Notes: a model not told the origin generated them from the letters alone. Positions 17,563-27,194 are shown, counted from the first letter of the stretch. The stretch: DNA of 64,000 nt from Methylotenera sp. G11 (GCF_000799735.1 NZ_JUHH01000001.1:372001-436000); one strand, 5' to 3'. A program made the numbers and translations.

Positions 17563-19047
17563 ATGTCTGAACCAATACTGATCGCAAAGAACAGCAAAGT
17601 ATCAAGTTATATCCTGCCAAAAATGGCGAATCGCCATGGCCTGATAGCCGGCGCTACCGGCACCGGGAAAACCGTGACATTGCAGACGCTGGCAGAGGGT
17701 TTTTCAAAGCTTGGCGTGCCGGTTTTCATGGCCGATGTAAAAGGCGACCTGTCCGGAATGTCGCAGGCAGGCGGTGGCAATGCCAAGATTGAGGCGCGCA
17801 TCCAGCAATTGGCGCTGACCGGTTTCAGCTATGAAAAATCACCGGTCACGTTCTGGGATGTGTTCGGGGAGAAAGGGCATCCGGTCCGTACGACCATCGC
17901 TGAAATGGGGCCTTTGCTGCTGGGGCGGCTGCTTAATCTCAATGATGTGCAGGCCGGTGTCTTGAATGCCATTTTTAAAATTGCCGATGATAACGGCTGG
18001 CTGCTGCTGGACCTCAAAGACCTGCGCGCCATGATGCAGCACACTGCCGAAAACGCAGCGCAATACCAGGCGCAGTACGGCAACATCTCGGCTGCCAGCG
18101 CAGGCGCAGTCCAGCGTGCATTGCTGCAGCTGGAGACCGAAGGTGCCGATCGCCTGTTTGGTGAGCCTGCCCTGAACCTGGATGACCTGATGCAGACGGA
18201 TGCCAACGGCCATGGCATTATCAATATTCTTGCCAGCGACAAGCTTTTTAATTCACCGCGCATCTATGCGACTTTGCTGTTGTGGCTGCTGTCGGAACTG
18301 TTCGAAAAACTGCCGGAGGCGGGCGACCTGGATAAACCCAAGCTGGTATTCTTCTTCGATGAAGCGCACTTGTTATTTAATGATGCGCCGGCCGCTTTGC
18401 TGGAAAAAATCGAGCAGGTGGTACGTTTGATCCGTTCTAAGGGCGTAGGCGTATATTTTGTAAGCCAGAATCCGCTGGATATTCCTGATGTCGTGTTGGG
18501 GCAGTTGGGTAACCGGGTTCAGCATGCCCTGCGCGCTTTTACGCCGCGTGACCAGAAAGCGGTCAAATCTGCCGCTACAACCTTCAGGGCTAACGCCGGC
18601 CTCGATGTTGCAACGGTCATCACCGAGCTTGGTGTGGGGGAAGCCCTGGTTTCATTCCTGGATGAGAAGGGAATTCCCACCCCGGTCGAACGCAGCTTTA
18701 TCTGCCCGCCAGGTGGCCGCATTGGCCCGGCAACCGATGCCGAACGCAGCCAGGTCATCAGGTCTTCAAACGTATTCAGTTTTTACGAGAAAACCGAAGA
18801 CCGTGAATCTGCCTACGAAATCCTGAAAGGCCGCGCAGCGGCATCTCCGGCAGAAGAAAGCCCGGATGAAGGGTTTGACTGGGGTGGTCTGTTCGGTGGC
18901 GGCAGCGATAAGAAAAAAACCGCCGGCAGGCGTTCTGACGGAGTGCTGGAGGCTGCTGCAAAAAGTGTTGCGCGTACAGTCGGTTCTGAGTTGGGGCGCC
19001 AGATAGTGCGTGGCGTGCTAGGCAGCATTTTAGGTGGGCGTAAGTAG
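17563..19047 (+). CDS. HerA-like ATPase (DUF853, YjgR family)
   Basis: Cytoplasmic P-loop ATPase of 494 residues. Walker A is [10 protein letters not shown] near residue 30 and Walker B is [11 protein letters not shown] near residue 265; the C-terminus has a glycine-rich stretch ([15 protein letters not shown]) and a final amphipathic helix ending GSILGGRK. These are features of the DUF853/YjgR group within the HerA-FtsK superfamily. HerA proteins pump or unwind DNA, but for YjgR no activity is established. The next gene starts directly after the stop codon. Confidence 0.9.
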   Translation: MSEPILIAKNSKVSSYILPKMANRHGLIAGATGTGKTVTLQTLAEGFSKLGVPVFMADVKGDLSGMSQAGGGNAKIEARIQQLALTGFSYEKSPVTFWDVFGEKGHPVRTTIAEMGPLLLGRLLNLNDVQAGVLNAIFKIADDNGWLLLDLKDLRAMMQHTAENAAQYQAQYGNISAASAGAVQRALLQLETEGADRLFGEPALNLDDLMQTDANGHGIINILASDKLFNSPRIYATLLLWLLSELFEKLPEAGDLDKPKLVFFFDEAHLLFNDAPAALLEKIEQVVRLIRSKGVGVYFVSQNPLDIPDVVLGQLGNRVQHALRAFTPRDQKAVKSAATTFRANAGLDVATVITELGVGEALVSFLDEKGIPTPVERSFICPPGGRIGPATDAERSQVIRSSNVFSFYEKTEDRESAYEILKGRAAASPAEESPDEGFDWGGLFGGGSDKKKTAGRRSDGVLEAAAKSVARTVGSELGRQIVRGVLGSILGGRK

Positions 19048-19608
19048 TTGCAAGTCATATTACAGACCGGGTTTGCCGAGCAAACCATCAATAAATCACG
19101 TTTTATCGCAATGGCTGTGCAGTGTACGACTGAACGTGAGGTCGGCGCTGCCTTGCGTGCATTTGCAACGCAGCATCAGAATGCACACCATCTGGCTTAT
19201 GCATTCCGTATTAAAACGGAGCAGGGTATCGTGCAGCGGTTTTCTGATGCCGGGGAGCCGTCGGGCACAGCGGGGATGCCGGTGCTGAAGCTGATCGAAG
19301 GGCGTGACCTGATCAACACCTGTGTTGCGGTAATCCGCTATTACGGCGGGATTAACCTGGGTACAGGCGGGCTGGCGCGTGCCTACGGCGGTACGGCAAA
19401 ATCAGCAATCGATGCTGCCGTAACCGGAGACTTTGTGGAAATGCAAACGGTTGCGCTCACAATTCAATATAATCAGATGGACGCACTGACCAGGGCGTTA
19501 AGCAAGTGTAATGGCAGCATCCTGAGAAAAGCATTTAATGAGCAGGTGGATCTGGAACTCACTTTACCAAAACATGAGGTTGTGAATTTTTTAAACAGGT
19601 TTAATTGA
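19048..19608 (+). CDS. YigZ/IMPACT family protein
   Basis: 186-residue protein of the UPF0029 (YigZ, yeast Yih1/IMPACT) family: the signature GEPSGTAGMPVLKLIEG and the stretch CVAVIRYYGGINLGTGGLARAYG are complete. The bacterial proteins have no settled function; a link to translation or ribosome-associated quality control has been suggested. The first codon is TTG, directly adjacent to the TAG of the preceding gene (19045-19047), with AGGTG (19032-19036) upstream, which suggests translational coupling. Length is slightly below the usual 200. Confidence 0.88.
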   Translation: MQVILQTGFAEQTINKSRFIAMAVQCTTEREVGAALRAFATQHQNAHHLAYAFRIKTEQGIVQRFSDAGEPSGTAGMPVLKLIEGRDLINTCVAVIRYYGGINLGTGGLARAYGGTAKSAIDAAVTGDFVEMQTVALTIQYNQMDALTRALSKCNGSILRKAFNEQVDLELTLPKHEVVNFLNRFN

Positions 19609-19652
19609 ATAACAGGCCCCTGATACTGTTACATGGAAAGCATCGATAATTT

Positions 19653-20684
19653 ATGATTAAAAGCGTACATGAGCCAGCCACTATCCATGAAATATCAGCG
19701 TGGATCCTGGCTGCCTTCACCTTGTTTTTTGTTGTTAAATTAAGCCTGCTGCCGGCGCTCATTTCCGGCCTGCTGGTGTTTCAGCTGGTGCATATCATTA
19801 CGCCTTATATTGCCCGCCGCTTCCCCAGCAAACGGCCAGGTAATTATTCAAAAATATGGGCTGTGGGCATTCTGGTGGCTATCATCGTGAGTTTGCTTGC
19901 TGTAGCCGGAGCCAGCCTCGTTGCTTTCTTGCGCTCTGATGCCGGGAGCGTTACGGTGCTGCTGGCGAAAATGGCGCAAATCCTGGAAGATTCACGCAAA
20001 ATCCTGCCAGGCTGGGTGCTGGAGCATTTGCCGGCGGATGCGATCGCTTTCAAGGAGCTGGTGACAACCTGGCTGCGCCTGCATGCAGACCAGCTGCAGG
20101 TGGTAGGCAAAGAAGCCGGTCGCGTTACGGTACACATCATCATCGGCATGATCATCGGCGGCATCGTCGCACTTCGCGAAGCGGTCACAATCGATCACTA
20201 CAAGCCATTCGCCCGTGCACTTGCAGGACGGGCGCATTTGTTCAGCGACGCATTCAGGCGTGTCGTTTTTGCACAGATACGCATTTCCGCAGTGAACACC
20301 TTTTTTACTGCGGTTTACCTTGCAGCAGTATTGCCTATGGCTGGGATTCACCTGCCGCTCATTAAAACCATGATCGCCATCACTTTCATTGTCGGGCTGA
20401 TCCCGGTAATCGGCAACCTGATTTCCAATACCGTGATTGTTGTTGTGAGCTTAAGCCAGTCCCTGGGCGTTGCTATCGGTTCCTTGCTATATCTTATTGT
20501 GATCCATAAGTTTGAATACTTTCTGAATGCGCGCATCGTCGGTACCCAGATACGCGCTAATGCATGGGAACTGCTAATCGCAATGCTGTGCATGGAGGCT
20601 GCCTTCGGCCTCGTGGGCGTGGTCGCCGCACCTATCTACTATGCATATGTCAAGGCTGAACTGCGTGCGCGCGATTTAATCTGA
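19653..20684 (+). CDS. AI-2E/PerM family membrane protein
   Basis: Inner-membrane protein of 343 residues with about seven or eight hydrophobic segments and the family's C-terminal pattern (FIVGLIPVIGNLISNTVIV, then LIVIHKFEYFLNARIVG). Family members include the TqsA autoinducer-2 exporter and Na+/H+ exchangers; the substrate here is unknown. It is followed after 21 bases by a K+ channel gene, so a role in ion balance is as likely as in signalling. N-terminal residues VHEPATIHEISAW are not a signal peptide. Confidence 0.85.
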   Translation: MIKSVHEPATIHEISAWILAAFTLFFVVKLSLLPALISGLLVFQLVHIITPYIARRFPSKRPGNYSKIWAVGILVAIIVSLLAVAGASLVAFLRSDAGSVTVLLAKMAQILEDSRKILPGWVLEHLPADAIAFKELVTTWLRLHADQLQVVGKEAGRVTVHIIIGMIIGGIVALREAVTIDHYKPFARALAGRAHLFSDAFRRVVFAQIRISAVNTFFTAVYLAAVLPMAGIHLPLIKTMIAITFIVGLIPVIGNLISNTVIVVVSLSQSLGVAIGSLLYLIVIHKFEYFLNARIVGTQIRANAWELLIAMLCMEAAFGLVGVVAAPIYYAYVKAELRARDLI

Positions 20685-20705
20685 TCGATACCTTGAAAGC
20701 CTGAA

Positions 20706-21131
20706 ATGATTGCTGCCTTTGCATTGAATGCGGCTATTGTCGCTGTTGCGGTACTGATTCATTTTGAAGCATTGAACATGCTGTCCATCCTGACGCCGAA
20801 AATTCCCGTCAGGCACCGTCTGCGTGTGTTGATCGGGGTTTTTGGCGCATTGATAGCACATGTGGTTGAAATATTCCTGTTTGCTTCCGGTTACTACTTC
20901 ATGGCAAACCATACCGGGTTTGGCACGCTGGTTGGCCGGATCGACAACAGCCTGATGGATTGCATGTATTTTTCATTTGTCAATTTCACGACCCTTGGCT
21001 TGGGTGACATTATCGCAACCGGCGATATCAGGTTCCTGACCGGGCTGGAGGCGTTAACCGGTCTGGTGCTGATTACGTGGACAGCATCTTTTGTGTTTGT
21101 CGAGATGGAAAAGCAATGGAAATACAGGTAG
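20706..21131 (+). CDS. Two-helix potassium channel-like protein
   Basis: Membrane protein of 141 residues with an N-terminal hydrophobic helix, a second near residues 55-75, a pore loop with selectivity filter FTTLGLGDI, and a last helix (LTGLVLITWTASFVF). The T-x-G-x-G-D filter is that of K+ channels, with Leu where the usual Tyr stands, a variant common in small proteobacterial Ion_trans_2 proteins. No cytoplasmic RCK domain is present. It follows the PerM-like gene by 21 bases and its stop codon lies inside a hairpin shared with the convergent ppk2 gene. Confidence 0.83.
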   Translation: MIAAFALNAAIVAVAVLIHFEALNMLSILTPKIPVRHRLRVLIGVFGALIAHVVEIFLFASGYYFMANHTGFGTLVGRIDNSLMDCMYFSFVNFTTLGLGDIIATGDIRFLTGLEALTGLVLITWTASFVFVEMEKQWKYR

Positions 21132-21145
21132 CGTTTCCATTGCTT
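21111..21145. terminator. 12-bp hairpin between convergent genes
   Basis: AAGCAATGGAAA (21111-21122) and TTTCCATTGCTT (21134-21145) are perfect complements with an 11-base loop, and the stop codon of the channel gene falls in the loop. No long T-run follows, so it may be a weak bidirectional terminator or an mRNA 3' end protector. Confidence 0.45.
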
Positions 21146-21188
21146 GGCTTCAATGCGGGAACCGGCATTTGAAAACAGGCGGCATTGC

Positions 21189-22367
21189 CTACAGTAACGC
21201 CTGGCTGTGCTCTCCCTGCTCGTAGACGATATGCGCCCGCCCCACCAGCAATGGATCCAAGGCGCCGATTGCCGCAATGTCTTTTTTGGAATAGGGCAGT
21301 TTATGCAAGACGTAGCGCATGGCATTCAGGCGCGCACGTTTTTTGCAGTCTGACTTGATCACGGTCCATGGTGAATCTGCGGTGTCCGTGTGAAAGAACA
21401 TGGCTTCTTTTGCTTTTGTGTAATCGTTCCATTTGTTTAAAGAAGCCAGGTCTATCGGGCTGAGTTTCCATTGCTTCAGTGGGTGCAGCTGCCGTTCCTT
21501 GAATCTTCTGCGCTGTTCTTTCTGGCTGACCGAGAACCAGAACTTGATCAGGTGAATGCCGCTGCGGCTGAGGTTGCGCTCGAATTCCGGAGCCTGACGC
21601 ATGAATTCGATATATTCTTCGTTATTGCAGAAACCCATGACACGCTCAACACCGGCGCGGTTGTACCAGGAGCGGTCAAACAGCACGATTTCACCCGCAG
21701 TCGGTAGTTGCGTCACATAGCGCTGGAAATACCATTGGCCGCGTTCTACCTCGCTTGGTTTTTCCAGCGCAACGACACGCGCACCCCGTGGGTTCAGGTG
21801 TTCCATGAACCTTTTGATGGTGCCGCCTTTGCCGGCTGCATCGCGGCCTTCAAAGATAATGACAACACGCTGGCCGGTTTCTTTGACCCAAGCCTGTAAT
21901 TTGAGCAGTTCTACCTGTAGATGGTATTTCTGCTGTTCGTAAGATTTCCTGGAAAGCAGGTTTCTGTAAGGGTATGCACCCTCCCGCCAGTCTTTGGCAA
22001 GCGCGTTGTCAGCCTGCTCACGAGACTTCTGGGTTTTGGTGCTTTTCATGCTGTCGAGCGCCTTGCCAAGCGCCAGGGCATCATCCGGCGAAGTGCCTTC
22101 CATGATGGTTTTAATGGCTTCCGGTATGCAGGATTCATCATTTGCGCCGGATATGCGGTTCATGATGTCCTGCACGGCAGTGGATTTTGATTCGCGTGCT
22201 GCCGTTACATTTTCGCTGACTGCAAATGTTTCAAAGCCATGCAGGTTTGGTTCCGGCGCCACGTCACCCGCTGTTGCCTGGCGGGTTTTTGCCGCCCGGT
22301 ATGCCGATGCCGCCGGTGATTTGTAACCGGGTTTTCCGGTATTTGACGATCTTTGTTTTTCTGTCAT
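21189..22367 (-). CDS. Polyphosphate kinase 2 family protein
   Basis: Kinase that transfers phosphate between polyphosphate and nucleotides. The PPK2 core carries the Walker A motif FEGRDAAGKGGT, the DRSWYNRAGVERVMGFC segment and the conserved FWFSVSQKEQRRRF. The protein has 392 residues; the first 110 or so (rich in Ser, Lys and Ala) precede the domain and look disordered, which is longer than usual. ATG 22367 is preferred over an upstream TTG (22373) because GAAGG lies six bases before it. Class (NDP or NMP phosphorylation) cannot be told with certainty; single-domain architecture excludes the two-domain class II. Confidence 0.9.
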   Translation of the reverse strand: MTEKQRSSNTGKPGYKSPAASAYRAAKTRQATAGDVAPEPNLHGFETFAVSENVTAARESKSTAVQDIMNRISGANDESCIPEAIKTIMEGTSPDDALALGKALDSMKSTKTQKSREQADNALAKDWREGAYPYRNLLSRKSYEQQKYHLQVELLKLQAWVKETGQRVVIIFEGRDAAGKGGTIKRFMEHLNPRGARVVALEKPSEVERGQWYFQRYVTQLPTAGEIVLFDRSWYNRAGVERVMGFCNNEEYIEFMRQAPEFERNLSRSGIHLIKFWFSVSQKEQRRRFKERQLHPLKQWKLSPIDLASLNKWNDYTKAKEAMFFHTDTADSPWTVIKSDCKKRARLNAMRYVLHKLPYSKKDIAAIGALDPLLVGRAHIVYEQGEHSQALL

Positions 22368-22477
22368 GATCAACCTTCAGGATAGACGTTACAGCTTAAT
22401 TCTTCGCCTTAAAAATCGAGATGTCAAATACCCTGGTCAAGTAAACTTCACTTCATTACCGAGGCTTAAAGCGAGGC

Positions 22478-23467
22478 TTAGTTTTTGAGCTGATAAAACC
22501 TGTTTTCCAGTGTTTTCCCGTTCTTGACGTTATCCAGTTTATTGCCGATGGCATCCCCCAATGCCACCAGTCTTTCATCCGGGTGAGGGTGGGTTTTGAA
22601 CAACAGGGCAACGCTGCCGTCGTTTTTATTGGTCTGGCCGATGGCCTGCAATACTTCCGTTAAGCCATAAGGCTCGTAGCCGGCACGCGTGGCGTAGCTT
22701 AAGCCTAATCTGTCCGCTTCGTATTCAGCTGATTTGTCGAGACTGCGTGCGCTGATCTCGGCACCGGTGCCGATCGCCTTGCTGGCCAGTTTGTTATCCT
22801 TCGCGTATTTGTCGCTTAAAAAGCCTGCGCCGATGTTCAGTAATTGTTGTTTCTGCAATACCTTGAGCTGGTGTTTCTTAACGACGTGCCCGATCTCATG
22901 GCCTAATACGCCAGCCAGCTGTGCTTCATTACTGAGTTTACGATACAGGCCCTTGGTCAGCATGATATAGCCGCCCGGTGCCGCGAAAGCGTTGAGGTCT
23001 TCGCTCTCGATCACGCCAAAGCGCCATGGCAGGTCAGGACGCTCAGACTGTGATGCTACCCAGCGGCCGACAGAGTTAACGTATTTTTGCAGGGCAGCAT
23101 CTTTCACCAGGGGGGCAGCACCCAGCAGGTTGCCGGCAATTTCACGCCCCAGTGCGATTTCCTCTTCCTTGCTGGGGTTTTTCCAGTTAAATTCAGGCTG
23201 GCTGCTGGTGCTTGTTGTGGATGACTGCGTTTGGGTTTGCTGCGTCTGGCTGGCATCGGCAGCCGGCGTTTCAGGGCTTTTCCCCAGCTCTTTTTCTGCG
23301 GCTTCTTTCAGTACGCCTTTGAGGTCAAATGCAAAGCTTTGTGTGCCTGACAAGCCTAAAACGCCTGCCAGCAGTGCTGAGACCAGCAGGCTGTGGCCTG
23401 CCTTGATTTTTGAGTGTTTGCGCATAGGGCTGTGAGCCGGGTTTGTGTTTTTTATCAATACGTTCAT
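22478..23467 (-). CDS. Periplasmic M48 metallopeptidase
   Basis: Exported zinc peptidase of 329 residues. After a basic stretch and a hydrophobic signal (LLVSALLAGVLGLSGTQSFA) comes a linker very rich in Gln, Ser and Thr (about 65-92), then the M48 domain with H190-E-I-G-H194 and a downstream EYEADRLG motif supplying the third zinc ligand. It resembles BepA/LoiP-like quality-control proteases of the outer membrane but lacks a TPR tail. Its ATG overlaps the TGA of the SH3 gene (ATGA at 23464-23467), so the start is fixed by coupling although it leaves 14 residues before a second Met. Third gene of the CHASE2 operon. Confidence 0.88.
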   Translation of the reverse strand: MNVLIKNTNPAHSPMRKHSKIKAGHSLLVSALLAGVLGLSGTQSFAFDLKGVLKEAAEKELGKSPETPAADASQTQQTQTQSSTTSTSSQPEFNWKNPSKEEEIALGREIAGNLLGAAPLVKDAALQKYVNSVGRWVASQSERPDLPWRFGVIESEDLNAFAAPGGYIMLTKGLYRKLSNEAQLAGVLGHEIGHVVKKHQLKVLQKQQLLNIGAGFLSDKYAKDNKLASKAIGTGAEISARSLDKSAEYEADRLGLSYATRAGYEPYGLTEVLQAIGQTNKNDGSVALLFKTHPHPDERLVALGDAIGNKLDNVKNGKTLENRFYQLKN

Positions 23468-23982
23468 TTCGTGTCACCTTTCGCGGCTTTCAAGTTGGCA
23501 AATGCAATGGGTTTGAGTTTACCGGCATCGGCAAAGTTGCGGCCATCGTCAGCACTGAGTGTGTAGCTCTCCATGGTTTTTATCTCGGACTCATTGAATT
23601 TTGCAGCTTTGAGTTCCTGTTCGCTCAGGCCGCGAACCCCAGTGGTGGATACGACCTGGCCGGTGCCCGCACGGCCGCTGGCGGCAGCAAGGACGCCAGC
23701 TGTCTGATTGCCTGCGGATGATGCGCCCCGTTTTACCGACAGCAAGCGTACCCAGCCTGTGCTCTTCTTAGTTTTCACCTGCAGCCAGGCGCCTTGTTTG
23801 CCGAGTATTTCCAGGCTTTCGCCCCGCGTGAAACTGCCGGCTGATTTGGCATCGGCATAAGGTTCTTTGCGTATGGTGTCATTCTTTAATGCCGTGCCGG
23901 TTTCGGCCGCCAGTACAGCCGATCCATAAAATACGGGCAGCAGGCATGTGGCCATGAACATGGTTTTGAATTTTGATTTCAT
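23464..23982 (-). CDS. Periplasmic bacterial SH3 domain protein
   Basis: 172-residue exported protein: a signal peptide (FMATCLLPVFYGSAVLAA) is followed by an SH3b domain at about 30-85 (NDTIRKEPYADAKSAGSF ... GAWLQVKTKKSTGWVRLL). The C-terminal half has no known domain; it contains VVSTTGVRGLSEQELKAA, a stretch often seen in this family. SH3b domains bind peptidoglycan or peptides. Its start overlaps the stop of the CHASE2 gene by one base (TAATG) and its stop overlaps the M48 start, so the three proteins are made together. Confidence 0.84.
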   Translation of the reverse strand: MKSKFKTMFMATCLLPVFYGSAVLAAETGTALKNDTIRKEPYADAKSAGSFTRGESLEILGKQGAWLQVKTKKSTGWVRLLSVKRGASSAGNQTAGVLAAASGRAGTGQVVSTTGVRGLSEQELKAAKFNESEIKTMESYTLSADDGRNFADAGKLKPIAFANLKAAKGDTK

Positions 23983-25679
23983 TATTGTTCTCTCTCCAGG
24001 ATATCTAATTTAACAATCGCTTGTGCAAACAAGCCGCGCCACTGGCTTGCCATCGGTTTTTCGGTATTCAGTGCGCCGGTATGTATTGCATAACGCACCG
24101 CAACATCATCCGGCATACCGGAGTGCTGCAATAAGTGCTGCAATTGCGAGCCTAGCTGCGAGGCGTCCTGCTGAACCCCGGCAGCCTCATCGCTGCTGTC
24201 ATGCGCGTAAGCCCAGCTTACGACGATCATATCGCTGAACAAGCCCCAGATGCCGCTTTGGGTCCCTTTCAGGAACTCTACAGTCGCAGGTCGATGCAGT
24301 TGCTGCTCGACAGCATGCCTCAGCTTTTTGAGCATGCTGTCTGTAAATGGAAACCGGCTTTCAATGACGATCGGCATCAGCAGTACATTGGCTCCTTTTT
24401 TGCCGGATTCGACATCGCTGGCCAGCATGCGCTGCATGGCACGGTCGTTGGCTAGCGCATATATTTTGGCCACACTGAAGTACATGACGGCCCAAGTGAT
24501 GGGGCCGGTAAAGTCCAGGTAAGTGTTGGTCAGGTTGATTGCAGTATATGAAAGCGCCAGCAGGGTGATCTGGCTGCTGCTGAATACGGTGGTCAGCCTG
24601 TCGCGATCCATGTTGCGGAAAAATGCCAGGGCAGTCAGCCATATCAGCATCAGGCTCATCAGCACATAGGGAATCTTGCCGCGCCATACTTTCAGGTCAT
24701 CGTTGTGCCTGACATTGTCAATGGCCGTTGCCAGGATTTCCACGCCGGGGTGTGCCTTGGCCATGGCTGTGGCTTTGAGGTCGAATAAGGAGGGCGCCGT
24801 AGAACCGATGATCACGATCTTGTTTTTGAACTCATCTGCCGGGCGTTTTTTAACTTTACTCGCCATATCAGCGTATACGTCGCTGAAGGTAACGTACTGG
24901 TAGGTGAAGGGTTTGCCGCGCCAGTTGATGAGAATGTTCTGTGCCGGAGATGAAGGGATCACCGGTGCGAAATTGCCTACGGCCAATGGCAATGATGGCA
25001 GTATCCAGCCATTTTCGTCGTGCCAGAGTCGATACTCGCGCACGATGCCGTCCTTATCCGGATAGATGTTGTGGGTGCCCAGGTGTTTTGTGTTCAGCGC
25101 GGCCTCAAAATGCGGCAGGACAATCGCGATGGGTTGTTTCTGTTTTTCTGCGGTGCCGTCCTGTGGCTGCACATATTGAATGCCGGGAATCATATCGGGC
25201 GTGATGCTGCTCAGGTGGTCGCTTTCCTGTGCCAGCCGCAGCATGGGGAAGAATGTGTTTTTAGTGCCTGCAATGACCTCGTTGAAGTAGGCATCGCTGT
25301 CCGGGTTATAAACATCGGCGTCGCTGAACAGTATGTCAAATACCACCGCTTTCGGCTGCTGAGCCTCGATGTTTTCCAGAAACTCACCCAGCACCTGCCT
25401 TGGCCATGGCCAGCGGCCGTATTCGCCAGCCATCGCACTCAGCGAGGCTTCGTTGATATCGACAATCACAATGTCAGGGTCAGGCTTGGGCACCATGATG
25501 CGGTTTTTCACCATCAGGTCAAATGCCTTGTCGCGCATGTTTTCACCGATATGCAGCAGGCTGGCGTCAACCAGTACGAATACCGTCAGCAGCGCGCTTA
25601 GGTAAAGATAGAAGTTGTTATGCAGCTTGCGTGTGATGTCGGCAAGCCATTGGTTGATGAATAGGATTAATCTGTTCAC
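23982..25679 (-). CDS. CHASE2 domain membrane protein
   Basis: Membrane sensor-like protein of 565 residues. A first membrane helix near 25-45 is followed by a periplasmic CHASE2 domain (about 60-330; the opening RDKAFDLMVKNRI and VIVDINEASLSAMAGEYGRW are typical), then three membrane helices (about 340-420) and a C-terminal cytoplasmic region of about 150 residues. That tail has no recognisable kinase, cyclase or GGDEF motif. The start is GTG 25679. CHASE2 proteins usually signal through such a C-terminal enzyme, so the output here is unclear; operon partners are an SH3b protein and an M48 protease. Confidence 0.87.
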   Translation of the reverse strand: MNRLILFINQWLADITRKLHNNFYLYLSALLTVFVLVDASLLHIGENMRDKAFDLMVKNRIMVPKPDPDIVIVDINEASLSAMAGEYGRWPWPRQVLGEFLENIEAQQPKAVVFDILFSDADVYNPDSDAYFNEVIAGTKNTFFPMLRLAQESDHLSSITPDMIPGIQYVQPQDGTAEKQKQPIAIVLPHFEAALNTKHLGTHNIYPDKDGIVREYRLWHDENGWILPSLPLAVGNFAPVIPSSPAQNILINWRGKPFTYQYVTFSDVYADMASKVKKRPADEFKNKIVIIGSTAPSLFDLKATAMAKAHPGVEILATAIDNVRHNDDLKVWRGKIPYVLMSLMLIWLTALAFFRNMDRDRLTTVFSSSQITLLALSYTAINLTNTYLDFTGPITWAVMYFSVAKIYALANDRAMQRMLASDVESGKKGANVLLMPIVIESRFPFTDSMLKKLRHAVEQQLHRPATVEFLKGTQSGIWGLFSDMIVVSWAYAHDSSDEAAGVQQDASQLGSQLQHLLQHSGMPDDVAVRYAIHTGALNTEKPMASQWRGLFAQAIVKLDILEREQ

Positions 25680-25843
25680 GGTATGCCTGTGTGTAGGGTT
25701 GTTAACTGCAAGTTTGGCATAAAGTGCAGTGTTTTAGGAATAGTCCTTAAGGAAAACTTGCATAATTGCCGGATCTTGCTGCGTTATTTCGGTAGCTGCC
25801 TTGCCTGGCTTAGAAACTTGAATGACTCGAGGTGCCCATCAGG

Positions 25844-25849
25844 TATAAT
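25844..25849 (+). promoter_or_regulatory. -10 box just ahead of rmuC
   Basis: Perfect TATAAT nine bases before ATG 25858. If used, the transcript starts nearly at the start codon, so the mRNA would be leaderless or almost so. No good -35 at 17 bases. Confidence 0.35.
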
Positions 25850-25857
25850 TGGCAGCT

Positions 25858-27177
25858 ATGATACAAACACTGATTCTAATTGTCGCAATTGCGATTCTCG
25901 TCCTGCTGCTATGGAAAATCTGGCGTGATCACCAGCTTGACAGCAATATCGCCATCCTTCAGCAACTAGAAGAAAAACACCGTGCCATGCTGCTGGATTT
26001 TAACGATGGCCTGAACAAGCTCGGTGATCGTTTAAGCGCGGCATCCAGCGAGATGAGCGAACGCCTGCGCCATAGCGTGGCAACGGAATTGCAGGCCACG
26101 CGCGATGCCATGCAGGCCTTGCAGCTGGCGCAGAGCAACAGCCTGTCATTAACCCGTGAAGCCGTGCTGGAGAAGCTGCATACCACGCTGGCGGAACAGG
26201 GCAAGGCAGAACAGGAACTGATCCAGACCACGATGCGCAATGCGACCATGCAGCTCACGGCAAGCATCGAGGCTTTGACCAAATCGGTAGACGGCCGCCT
26301 GGAGCAGATCGGCGGCAAAGTTTCTGAACGGCTGGACGAAGGTTTCAAGAAAACCAACCAGACCTTCATGGATGTGATGGCGCGGCTGGCAACTATTGAT
26401 GAAGCGCAGAAGAAAATCGACGGCCTGACTACAAATGTTGTCAGCCTGCAGGAGCTGCTGGGCGATAAGCGCTCGCGCGGCGCATTCGGCGAGGTGCAGC
26501 TGGAAGGGCTGGTGCGTAATGTGCTGCCGGCCAATTCTTTTGCGATGCAGCATACCTTTGAAAACGGCACGCGTGCTGACTGCGCCTTGTTCCTGCCTGA
26601 GCCTACCGGTACGGTTGCAGTGGATAGCAAGTTCCCGCTTGAAAACTATCACCGCATGTTCGATAAGCACTTAAGCGATGCGGAAAGGCTGCTGGCCGAA
26701 AAGCAGTTCAAGCAGGACGTTAAGAAGCATGTGGATGATATTGCAGGCAAGTACATTATTTCCAACGTGACCTCAGACGGAGCGGTCATGTTTATCCCGG
26801 CCGAGGCGGTGTTTGCAGAGCTGCATGCACACCATGCCGATGTGATCGAGTACGCGATGAACAAGCGAGTGTGGGTCGTATCCCCCACCACCCTGATGGC
26901 GGTGCTGAACACTGCGCGTGCGGTGCTCAAGGATGTTGAAACACGCAAGCAGGTGCATGTGATTAAAGAGGCGCTCGGCAAGCTCAGTAAAGATTTTGGC
27001 CGCTTTGATGTGCGCATGAAAAAACTGGCGGATAATATTCGCCAGGCGCATGAAAACGCGCAGGATGTCCATATTTCCAGCCAGAAGATCACGCAGCGTT
27101 TTGCGCAGATCGAGCGGGTGGAGCTGGCTAACCAGCCAGCCGATGTGCTGGATATTGTTGATGATAAAGAAGTTTAA
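25858..27177 (+). CDS. rmuC: DNA recombination protein RmuC
   Basis: Membrane-anchored protein of 439 residues that limits DNA rearrangements between inverted repeats. An N-terminal helix (LILIVAIAILVLLLWKIW) anchors it; a long coiled coil (about 30-195) leads to the RmuC nuclease-like domain with GAFGEVQLE, VDSKFPLENYHRM and SPTTLMAVLNTARAVLKD, the PD-(D/E)xK-type core. A TTG (25849) would add three residues but overlaps a perfect TATAAT box, so ATG 25858 is preferred. It is followed by moaD after 17 bases. Confidence 0.93.
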   Translation: MIQTLILIVAIAILVLLLWKIWRDHQLDSNIAILQQLEEKHRAMLLDFNDGLNKLGDRLSAASSEMSERLRHSVATELQATRDAMQALQLAQSNSLSLTREAVLEKLHTTLAEQGKAEQELIQTTMRNATMQLTASIEALTKSVDGRLEQIGGKVSERLDEGFKKTNQTFMDVMARLATIDEAQKKIDGLTTNVVSLQELLGDKRSRGAFGEVQLEGLVRNVLPANSFAMQHTFENGTRADCALFLPEPTGTVAVDSKFPLENYHRMFDKHLSDAERLLAEKQFKQDVKKHVDDIAGKYIISNVTSDGAVMFIPAEAVFAELHAHHADVIEYAMNKRVWVVSPTTLMAVLNTARAVLKDVETRKQVHVIKEALGKLSKDFGRFDVRMKKLADNIRQAHENAQDVHISSQKITQRFAQIERVELANQPADVLDIVDDKEV

Positions 27178-27194
27178 CTATTGGCTTTAACTGT

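Noticed and set aside
25959-26630. 223-codon open frame antisense to rmuC
   Set aside because: Ser/Cys-rich low-quality protein typical of the reverse complement of a coiled coil; rmuC is certain.
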